From: Verrucomicrobiota bacterium
GTDB lineage: Bacteria > Verrucomicrobiota > Verrucomicrobiia > Opitutales > Opitutaceae
Length of the DNA: 48,901 nucleotides
Assembly (NCBI GenBank): GCA_016871595.1
Contig: VHCY01000008.1
Location: 1 to 48,901 of the forward strand
Reading direction: 5' to 3'
Under the pieces are notes generated by a model. It was not told where the DNA came from. It ran no database searches and worked only from the letters and a program-made list of their open reading frames with translations. Shown here one piece after another: positions 42,702 to 48,901 of the stretch; position 1 is the first letter of the stretch; each line of letters opens with the position of its first letter. Position numbers and translations under genes: made by a program.

Positions 42702-43421
42702 ATGCTCACCCTGCACGCCGCCGCCGCGACTGACATCGGGCGCGTGCGCCAGGAGAACCAGGATCGCTTCCTGCTGGATGCCGCCGGGCAGCTGTTCGGT
42801 GTGGCGGACGGGATCGGCGGGTTACCGGGGGGGGCGGAGGCTGCCCAGCTCGCGGTCGAGGCCGTTGCCCGGTGGATGGCGGCCGACGGCTCCGCGGACC
42901 CCGATCTGGCGGCCGCCCTGCGCGAGGCCAACGATTCCGTGGCCTTGCTGGGCCGGCGCATCAGCCCGGCGGTGGGCATCGGCACCACGCTGACCGTCGG
43001 GAGCCTCGCCGGAAGCGCGCTGCGATTGGCCCACGTCGGCGATTCCCGTTGTTACGGCTGGCGGGCGGGAACGCTGGAGCTGCTCACCGAGGACCATTCG
43101 GTTGAAAACGACGCGCGGCGTCGCCGCGCGCGGGGCGAAAAGGTTTACTTCCAGGCTTCGCACCGCGGGGCCCTCACCCGCTGCATCGGGCAGCCCCCCC
43201 CGCTGGAGGTGGACGTGAGCGTGCGCCCGCTGCTGGTCGGGGACCGCTACGTGTTCTGCACCGATGGCATCTCGCGCCTGGTCCCGGACTTGGAGCTGCG
43301 GGACCTGCTGGCCGCCACGGAGGAGCCGCAAGGAGTGGTGGATCGGCTGGTGGAGGTGGCGCTGCGGCGGGGCGGGCCGGACAATGCCACGGCGGTGGCG
43401 GTGTACGTGGAGGCTGGTTGA
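42702..43421 (+). CDS. PP2C-family serine/threonine protein phosphatase
   Basis: A 239-aa stand-alone PP2C (PrpC/Stp1 type). Metal- and phosphate-binding motifs: 'DIGRVRQENQDRFLLD', 'GVADGIGGLPGG', 'LRLAHVGDSRCYGWRAG', 'LTEDHSVEND', 'VFCTDGISRLV' and 'GGPDNATAVAV'. Such enzymes reverse Hanks-type kinase phosphorylation; no kinase gene is adjacent. It starts 27 bases after dinG, just past a GAGGGTTAACCTC dyad. The downstream TPR gene abuts or overlaps its stop. Confidence 0.93.
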   Translation: MLTLHAAAATDIGRVRQENQDRFLLDAAGQLFGVADGIGGLPGGAEAAQLAVEAVARWMAADGSADPDLAAALREANDSVALLGRRISPAVGIGTTLTVGSLAGSALRLAHVGDSRCYGWRAGTLELLTEDHSVENDARRRRARGEKVYFQASHRGALTRCIGQPPPLEVDVSVRPLLVGDRYVFCTDGISRLVPDLELRDLLAATEEPQGVVDRLVEVALRRGGPDNATAVAVYVEAG

Positions 43422-43423
43422 GC

Positions 43424-43738
43424 GTGCCTTCGCGCCGGGAGCATTTTGCGGCGCTGGTCGCGCGCCAGCCGAGAAATGAGCTCTTCCGGTTCAGCTTGGC
43501 GCAGGCCCTGGTGGCCGAAGGGCAGGTGGAGGAGGCGCTGGTTCACTTCCAAACCTGCGCGGAGGGAAAGGCGGACTGGATGATGCCGCGCATTCTGCTG
43601 GGCAAGGCGCTCCTGGGGCTGGGTCGCCAGGTGGAGGCGCGGCCGTGGCTGGAGGCGGCCCTGCGGCTGGCGGTCGAGCAGCACCACGAGGAGCCGGAGC
43701 AGGAGCTGCGCGCGCTGCTGGCTGACCTCCGGGCCTAG
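43424..43738 (+). CDS. Small TPR-repeat protein
   Basis: A protein of about 104 aa made of two tetratricopeptide-like repeats: 'LFRFSLAQALVAEGQVEEAL' with 'VHFQTCAEGKADWM', and 'PRILLGKALLGLGRQVEARP' with 'WLEAALRLA'. It starts with GTG 2 bases after the phosphatase stop; a TTG at 43418 overlapping that stop as TTGA is the alternative. It is probably co-translated with the PP2C and may scaffold a partner. Function unknown. Confidence 0.75.
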   Translation: MPSRREHFAALVARQPRNELFRFSLAQALVAEGQVEEALVHFQTCAEGKADWMMPRILLGKALLGLGRQVEARPWLEAALRLAVEQHHEEPEQELRALLADLRA

Positions 43739-43784
43739 CTCCCGCGAGGGCGGCACGAGTTCAGACCCTTTCCGGCGCCGTAGC

Positions 43785-46700
43785 TTAAAAGCCAAAGGTG
43801 GCGGTCAGGATGAAATTCCGCGGCCGGCGCAGCTCCCAGCGGATCGGCACGAGGGCGTTCGCGGCCCCGAGGACACCCTCGGTGTCGTAATCGCCGGAGA
43901 CCAGGCGGGCGCCGCTCCAGTCGAACAGGTTCTCAACGTTCAACTGGGTGCGGAGGGAAACGTGGCGGAAGATCCGGCGCTCGTGGGCCACCATCGCGCC
44001 CAGGTCCCAGAAGTCCCGGCCCTGGATCGGGCGGGCGGGGTTGATGACGCCGGTCGGGAGGCCGGCGACCAGGGCGCGTTCGAAGCCGATGGTGTTGGCG
44101 CTGCGCCAGCGGAAGTTGCCGCCGACGGACCAGCCCTTGAGGGCGCCGTCGCGGGCGAAGGTATGGGTGGCGAGGCCATTGAGGGCGTACTTGCCGTTGC
44201 GGTGCGTGGCCGCGCCCTCGATGGCGAGCTCGTCGAGGTAGACCTTCTCGGCGGCGGCGGTCTGCTGCTCAAGATAGAGGGCATCGGTACCAGCCTGCGC
44301 GCGCGCGGTGGCGCTCGTCGGATCGAGGGCGAAGGCGGTCGAGCGCTGGCCGGCCTCGACGCGGCGCAGCTCGCTGGCGAAGCGCCGCCAGGTGGCGAGT
44401 CCCTGGTAGGGCGTGGCCGTGTTCAGATAACGCCCGAGCGAGGCCAGGTGCGTGCCGAGGGTGTTCTCGTTGCTGCTGCCCGTGAGCGCGACGCGCCAGC
44501 GGGGCGAGGGATTGAAGACCACGCTCAGCTCGTAGCCCTCGGCCTGGAAGCTCCAGGTGTCGCTCACGTCGGTGGAATCGGCCGGATAGACCCCGGCCGG
44601 GGCCATCGCGGCGAAGTTCGGGTCGCGGGCGTCCCGGTAATTGGAGCGGAGGCGGGAGAGGATGTTCTTGAGGTTACCCGAGTAGGCGTTGGCGTTCCGT
44701 GCCTGGTCGGTCGCGGCGTTGGTGAAGCGGTTCGCGGAGACGGACAGCCGGCCGCCCAGCAGGGACAGGCGGAGGCCGTAGTCCTCGGTCTTGCCGGTGG
44801 AGTTCGGCGCGGGGACGTCCTCGAAGTTGCGCCACGAGGCATTGCCCACGGGGCGGAAGTTATTGGAGCGGTTGTAGGTGAACGAGAGCCACGGCAGCGC
44901 GTGCCAGACCGCGCCCAGCGTGCGCGAGACGCCGTCAGCTGAGACGCTCGGGGTGGCGTCGAGGGGGATCTCGCGCGAGGGCGAGAAGTAGCGCCGGAGC
45001 GGGTCGGTGGCGGAGCCCGGGATCGCGGGGTCGGCGAAGCCGCGGACGTCCGGCACGCCGTAGCTGCGGGTGGCGTCGCGGCGGTGGCCGAGGACGGTGA
45101 CGAGGCGCCCGGCGAACCAGCGGGCCTGCCAGCCGAGGGAGGCGGCGGCGTTGGTGGAGCGGGCCTTGGTGGAATTGAGGAACTGGCGCAGGCCGAGGTT
45201 GACCGGGGCGGCGTCGTTGGCGTTGGCGCCGACGAGCGTGCGGCCGTTGAGCTGCGCGAGGTTGCGGGCCACCTGGAACTGGTCCGGGAGCGGGTACGGC
45301 ACCTGGCCGTTCACGAAGTAGACCCGCGTGCGCAGGATGTGGGGGCCGCCGAGGGCGTCGTTGGTCCAGCCGGCGCCGGTGCGGCCGACGGTGGCCAGAT
45401 TGAAGTGACGGAAAATATCCTGGTCCGAATCGGAGCGGCTGGTCTGGGCGAGGGCGCCGAAGTTGTGCCGGCCGAGCCAGCGGTGGCGGCGAGTGAGGTC
45501 CAGCTCGTAGGAGAGCGTGGCACGGTACTCGGCGAGGCGGGAGAGCTGGTCCCGGTACTGTCCCTGGGTCTCGGCGTAGGGCACGAGGTAGCCCGGGTTG
45601 GGCGTGCCATCCGGGAGGAAACGGTCGACGTCGATCTTGAGCACGTTGAACGAGTCCGGGGAGAACGAGCGGGCGTCGCGGGCGATGTTCCCGGCCAGCT
45701 CCAGGTGGAGGCCGTCGAGGAGGCGCTGCTCGACGAAGAGTTGCGTCCAGTACCCGTGCAGGCGCTGCGAGGGGTCGTCCCAGGTGCCGCCGTTGAGGTT
45801 GGTGGCGCGGGAGAGGCCGGTGAGGCGCCACGGGTCGACGGTCTGGTAGGAGGCCTGGCTGTTGATGCCGCCGAAGGTGTTGGGGCGGACCTGGGTCTGG
45901 AAGCGGGTGTTGACGAGGGGATTGGCGAGGGGGAGGCCGACGATCCAGGTGGGTTGCTGGGCGGCGAACTGGGTGAGGGCGGTGCGCGGGTCGAAGGTGG
46001 CCTGCGGGCGGCCGTTGGCGGCCCAGGCGAGTCCATTGGGGGCGAAGGTCACGGTGGGCCGGCCCTTGGCGCTCCATTGGAGGAGGCCGCCGTCGAAGGC
46101 CCAGACGAGCGGGGCGACGTTGCGGTTCAGGCTGTAGCTCTCGTGGTTGAGGGTGACGACCGTGTCGCGGAACGGGCGGGCGGTGACGCCGAAGGTGAGC
46201 CGGTCCTGCTTGCGGCCCTCGTAAAGGCGGAACTCGCGCTTCTCGTCGTGGAGAAGGTTGAGGCGGAGGGCGAGGCGGCCGGGGACGAGGGGCTGGTTGT
46301 GGTCGAGGGCGGCGCGGCGGGAGCTCCAGCGGTCGTACTGGAGCTGGACCTGCGTGCGGCGGGCGGCGAGCAGGGCGCGCTTGGTGGTGGTGACGGCGGC
46401 GCCCTGGGGGTTGCCGACCCCGATGAGGAGGGCGTTGGGGCCGCGGGAGAGCGTGATGCGCTCGAGGTTGTAGGCGTCGTTGGGCTCGAGGGCGGAGAAG
46501 AAGTCGTGGGCGAGGCCCTGTTCCCCGTTGTTGGAGACGAAGCCGCGGATCGAGTACTGCTGGCCCGTGCCGAAGCGGAGGAACTGGCCGGAGGCGCGGT
46601 TGGCGTCGACGTTGTCCCCCTCGACCGAGTCGACGCTCGGGGTGTAGAGGAGGGCCTTGTCGAGGGAGTTGGCGGCGAGGTCCTGGAGGAACTCGGGGGT

Positions 46701-46934
46701 GAGGACCGTGAGGGAGGCGCCGACGTCGCGGAGGCTGGTGCGCATCCGGGTGCCGGCGAGGGTCTCGCTGGCGGCGTAGCCGTTGTCCTTGTCGGTGGCG
46801 ACGGTGAAGGGGGTGAGGACGACCGGGTCGGCCGCGGCCGGGGCGGGGCGGGCCGGGGGGGTCTGGGCGGGGGCGAGCGGGGCGAGGGCGGCGAGGAGCA
46901 GCGCGAGCGGGAGGGAGCGGGCGGGGGTCGGCAT
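43785..46934 (-). CDS. Large TonB-dependent receptor of Opitutaceae type
   Basis: A 1049-aa receptor. It has a signal peptide (MPTPARSLPLALLLAALAPL, cut near 'APAQ'), TonB-box-like 'VVLTPFTVATDKDNGY', and a plug with 'ETLAGTRMRTSLRDVGASLT', 'QYSIRGFVSN' and 'RITLSRGPNALLIGVGNPQG'. The long barrel ends 'NFILTATFGF'. The plug signature is the kind I associate with the large receptor families of Opitutaceae, many of which are thought to take up glycans; the substrate cannot be told from sequence. No sugar-degradation gene is adjacent. It is divergent from the SDR gene. Confidence 0.93.
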   Translation of the reverse strand: MPTPARSLPLALLLAALAPLAPAQTPPARPAPAAADPVVLTPFTVATDKDNGYAASETLAGTRMRTSLRDVGASLTVLTPEFLQDLAANSLDKALLYTPSVDSVEGDNVDANRASGQFLRFGTGQQYSIRGFVSNNGEQGLAHDFFSALEPNDAYNLERITLSRGPNALLIGVGNPQGAAVTTTKRALLAARRTQVQLQYDRWSSRRAALDHNQPLVPGRLALRLNLLHDEKREFRLYEGRKQDRLTFGVTARPFRDTVVTLNHESYSLNRNVAPLVWAFDGGLLQWSAKGRPTVTFAPNGLAWAANGRPQATFDPRTALTQFAAQQPTWIVGLPLANPLVNTRFQTQVRPNTFGGINSQASYQTVDPWRLTGLSRATNLNGGTWDDPSQRLHGYWTQLFVEQRLLDGLHLELAGNIARDARSFSPDSFNVLKIDVDRFLPDGTPNPGYLVPYAETQGQYRDQLSRLAEYRATLSYELDLTRRHRWLGRHNFGALAQTSRSDSDQDIFRHFNLATVGRTGAGWTNDALGGPHILRTRVYFVNGQVPYPLPDQFQVARNLAQLNGRTLVGANANDAAPVNLGLRQFLNSTKARSTNAAASLGWQARWFAGRLVTVLGHRRDATRSYGVPDVRGFADPAIPGSATDPLRRYFSPSREIPLDATPSVSADGVSRTLGAVWHALPWLSFTYNRSNNFRPVGNASWRNFEDVPAPNSTGKTEDYGLRLSLLGGRLSVSANRFTNAATDQARNANAYSGNLKNILSRLRSNYRDARDPNFAAMAPAGVYPADSTDVSDTWSFQAEGYELSVVFNPSPRWRVALTGSSNENTLGTHLASLGRYLNTATPYQGLATWRRFASELRRVEAGQRSTAFALDPTSATARAQAGTDALYLEQQTAAAEKVYLDELAIEGAATHRNGKYALNGLATHTFARDGALKGWSVGGNFRWRSANTIGFERALVAGLPTGVINPARPIQGRDFWDLGAMVAHERRIFRHVSLRTQLNVENLFDWSGARLVSGDYDTEGVLGAANALVPIRWELRRPRNFILTATFGF

Positions 46935-47113
46935 CGGCGGAGGAACGGAGGGGGAAGCGGGGTGGAGCCGAGCAGGCCCGCGGAGCGCCGCGGGGCCGCC
47001 TCGGCATCATCGGAGGCGCAGGCCGAGGGTCGAGCCGCGAATGGCGGCCAGCGGGCCGCCGGCGTCAGCGCCGCCTTGCGCCCGGCGGGCAACGGGCTTG
47101 GTTCTCCGCCTTT

Positions 47114-47950
47114 ATGGCAAATTCCCCCCGGGTCTGGTTCATCACGGGCGCCTCGCGCGGCCTCGGTCGCGCGGTCGCGGAGGCGGCCTTGGCGCGGGGG
47201 GATCAGGTGGCGGCGACGGCCCGCGATCCCGGCGCGCTGGCGGACCTCGTGGCGGCGGCGCCGGAGCGGGCGCGGGCGCTGCGGCTGGATGTTGCCGTCG
47301 CGGGCGAGGCGGCAGCCGCGGTGGCCGCGGCGCAGGCGGCCTTCGGGCGGATCGACGTGGTGGTCAACAACGCGGGCTTCGGGCTGCTGGGGGCGCTGGA
47401 GGAACTGGGCGAGGACCAGATGCGGCGGCAATGGGAGACGAACTTCCTCGGGGCGGTGCACGTGGTGCGGGCGAGCCTGCCGCTGCTGCGGGCGCAGCGG
47501 AGCGGGCACCTCGTCTTCACCAGCGCCGCCGCGGCCATCAGCAATTACCCGGGATTCTCGATCTACGGGGCGTCGAAGGCCGCGCTGGAGGCCCTGGGCG
47601 AGGCGGTGGCGGCGGAGACGCGTCCGCTGGGGATTAAGGTCACCCTCGTGCAACCGGGGCCCTTCCGCACGGACTTCGTGGGCCGTTCGCTGGAGGCGGG
47701 CGAGGCGACGCTGCCGGATTACGCGGGCACCAGCGGCAAATTCCGCAAGCTGGTGGAGAGCACCCGTGGGCGCCAGCCTGGCGATCCGGCCAAGGCGGCC
47801 GCGGCGATCCTCGCGGCGGTGGACGCGGACTCCCCTCCCCTGCGGCTCGTGCTCGGCAAGTACGCGACCGACAAGGCGCGGCGCCGGCACACGGCCGGCC
47901 TGCGGGAACTGGAGGCGTGGGAAGGCGTGGGCGCGGCCGCGGATTTCTGA
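47114..47950 (+). CDS. Short-chain dehydrogenase/reductase
   Basis: A 278-aa classical SDR. NAD(P)-binding 'WFITGASRGLGRAVAEAALA' at the N-terminus, 'DVVVNNAGFGLLGALEE' in the middle, Ser in 'FTSAAAAISNYPGFS' and the catalytic 'YGASKAALEALGEAVA' (YxxxK). 'VQPGPFRTDFVG' follows. An Arg in 'TGASRGLG' and the missing Asp after beta-2 suggest NADPH. Substrate unknown. It is the last intact gene before the interrupted tRNA. Confidence 0.93.
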   Translation: MANSPRVWFITGASRGLGRAVAEAALARGDQVAATARDPGALADLVAAAPERARALRLDVAVAGEAAAAVAAAQAAFGRIDVVVNNAGFGLLGALEELGEDQMRRQWETNFLGAVHVVRASLPLLRAQRSGHLVFTSAAAAISNYPGFSIYGASKAALEALGEAVAAETRPLGIKVTLVQPGPFRTDFVGRSLEAGEATLPDYAGTSGKFRKLVESTRGRQPGDPAKAAAAILAAVDADSPPLRLVLGKYATDKARRRHTAGLRELEAWEGVGAAADF

Positions 47951-48024
47951 GGCGCACGCGCCCGGAACCGGCAAAGTTTGGGCTGGATTTCCCGGGGCAA
48001 AACGCCAGCTTCCGCCCTCTCCGC

Positions 48025-48061
<37 letters not shown>

Positions 48062-48068
48062 TTCTTGC

Positions 48069-48164
48069 GGGCCGTTTTTCGCAATTTGTCCCATGTTGCC
48101 GGATACGGGTTTTACGAGGTAAAACGGTCCGAGGCGCATTTCCCGAGTTTTCCGAAAACGGCCC
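48069..48164. repeat. Nested inverted repeats beside the interrupted tRNA
   Basis: An outer inverted repeat GGGCCGTTTT (48069-48078) with AAAACGGCCC (48155-48164) encloses a perfect inner hairpin GTTTTAC-GAG-GTAAAAC (48109-48125). The region is AT-rich compared with the chromosome. It could be a recombinase-binding region, a structured RNA or a terminator pair. Confidence 0.55.
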
Positions 48165-48178
48165 ATTTTTCACCTCCA

Positions 48179-48200
48179 CTGTAGAAAACCCCTGTAGAAA
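48179..48200. repeat. Tandem 9-base direct repeat CTGTAGAAA
   Basis: CTGTAGAAA occurs at 48179-48187 and 48192-48200, a 13-base spacing. Short direct repeats of this kind next to an attachment site can be arm or excisionase sites. No protein is known to bind here. Confidence 0.4.
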
Positions 48201-48270
48201 CATTTTGGAGGCGCGCGGGCCTTTTCGTTCCCGCCGGAGTTCTTCCGGATGAGCGGTCGCGGGGTCATGG

Positions 48271-48630
48271 ATGGGTCCCGTCTGGGCGATCCTTCAGCCA
48301 CGGTCGCGCGACGAGTCCGAGGTGATCCTCCAGGACGAAGCGGACGAACGTGCTGCGATCGAGCCGGAGCGCGCGGCGGCGTTCCTCCATCGCGGCGAAG
48401 ACCGGCGGGGCGGCGAACGCCCGCGGCATTCGCTGCTCTCACCACCGGAAAGCGCCCGCGATTTGATCCAGGCCCTCGGCCGCAACCGCCGCGTCGGTCA
48501 GCGCAGCCCCGCGTTCCGGACGATCCTCACGCTCACCGGCAGCGTCGAGGAACGCGTCAAGGCGGCGGTCGAGCGAAAGGCCGCGCAGATCGAGATGATC
48601 AATGATGGGGATTTGCGCTGCGAAGCGTGA
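48271..48630 (+). pseudogene. C-terminal fragment of a superfamily 2 helicase
   Basis: The last 70 or so codons read like the end of a phage- or element-type SF2 helicase: 'RPRHSLLSPPESARDLIQAL' leading into motif VI 'GRNRRVGQRSPA', then 'TILTLTGSVEERVKAAVERK' and 'INDGDL'. The N-terminal ATPase domain is missing, and the first 35 codons after the ATG at 48271 have no resemblance to a helicase. This is a 5'-truncated gene. I recognise the motif VI plus 'VEE.V..A...K...I..INDGDL' pattern from family memory, not a search. Confidence 0.55.
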
Positions 48631-48749
48631 CCGCCGACTATTCCCAGCCCGATTCCGCCGACGGCGAGCCGGTGTTCTGGAGCGCGAGCGGTGGACGGAA
48701 CTGCCCGGACGACGACTTCGTTCAAGCCGACGCCGCGGAATCACTTTGA
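48627..48749 (+). CDS. 40-residue ORF overlapping the helicase fragment stop
   Basis: A GTG at 48627 overlaps the helicase stop as GTGA and opens a 40-aa acidic frame ('VTADYSQPDSADGEPVFWSA', then 'SGGRNCPDDDFVQADAAESL'). I do not recognise it. The overlap suggests it belonged to the same operon; it may be a remnant. Confidence 0.2.
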   Translation: MTADYSQPDSADGEPVFWSASGGRNCPDDDFVQADAAESL

Positions 48750-48782
48750 AGCCTCGCTGCTTGACAGCGAGCGGCCGGAGGC

Positions 48783-48901
48783 GTGTCCCTTAACATCATA
48801 GTGAAGACGACGGCCATCCGAACATTCGCCGGCGCGGCGCCGGAATCGGACGAGTCGCTGAGTTTCCGTCGGGATATCTTTGTTGACCGACTCTTCGCGC
48901 C
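48783..48901 (+). CDS. N-terminus of an unidentified protein, cut by window edge
   Basis: From a GTG at 48783, preceded closely by GGAGG, the frame stays open to the window end: 'MSLNIIVKTTAIRTFAGAAP' and then 'ESDESLSFRRDIFVDRLFA'. It has normal codon variety and is probably a real gene of the element. Thirty-nine residues are too few to name it. Confidence 0.35.
   Translation, partial: MSLNIIVKTTAIRTFAGAAPESDESLSFRRDIFVDRLFA

Larger units (their letters stand above)
48062..48901 (+). mobile_element. Probable edge of an integrated element, open at the right end
   Basis: DNA after the tRNA break differs from its surroundings: the first 170 bases are AT-richer and dense in inverted and direct repeats, and the following frames are truncated or small. 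One encodes the end of a helicase. Integration at a tRNA anticodon loop is a known habit of tyrosine recombinases, but no integrase gene is visible before the window ends. The element call is therefore inference. Confidence 0.5.

Overview
This 48.9 kb, very GC-rich window looks like a chromosomal segment of a verrucomicrobium, most likely of the Opitutaceae. I infer this from the large TonB-dependent receptor at 43785-46934, whose plug carries the 'NGYAASETLAGTR' type of signature, from a broken copy of the 'LIAGFVVAGNTP...VRAVGPAL' surface domain, and from abundant prepilin-type N-termini. These are family-level impressions, not database results.

Layout. (1) 1-13141, minus strand: a compact type II secretion (T2SS) operon, most genes overlapping by ATGA, read in the order exported Gly-rich protein, gspE, F, G, H, I, J, K, L, M, C-like, and then a secretin split into two separately exported proteins. 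It is followed by a membrane histidine kinase cut by the window edge. (2) 13142-20525: a frameshifted surface-domain gene, small membrane and HTH proteins, a VanZ-like protein, trmL-smpB, rpoZ with a clear terminator, a double-ACT protein, an HNH nuclease and a two-component pair. (3) 20526-28519, minus strand: clpS with a co-translated partner, tRNA-Val(GAC), and the translation operon nusA-infB-rbfA-nrnA-truB-ribF, whose leader carries a strong terminator-like hairpin although no gene lies upstream on that strand. (4) 28744-33539, plus strand: a lone prepilin-like protein, a CBS/DRTGG family II pyrophosphatase and a PAS-PAS-SpoIIE phosphatase. (5) 33536-47950: an MNT-type nucleotidyltransferase with a 37-residue partner ORF, two TonB-dependent receptors, a pair of small overlapping ORFs, a VOC protein, a glycine-zipper lipoprotein, a P1B-4-type metal ATPase, a DinG-type helicase, a PP2C phosphatase with a TPR protein, and an SDR oxidoreductase. 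(6) 48025-48901: the 5' half of a CAT-anticodon tRNA that breaks off just after the anticodon loop, then lower-GC DNA with inverted and direct repeats and a truncated helicase gene. This looks like the edge of an integrated element.

How the genes work together. The T2SS genes supply the ATPase, platform, pseudopilus, assembly platform proteins and outer-membrane channel of one secretion machine; no prepilin peptidase gene is present here. The TonB receptors, lipoprotein and metal pump are envelope functions. The nusA-ribF block is a housekeeping transcription/translation operon. The most unusual points are the secretin split inside one of its N-domains, the hairpin arrangement in the nusA leader, and the interrupted tRNA at the right edge.
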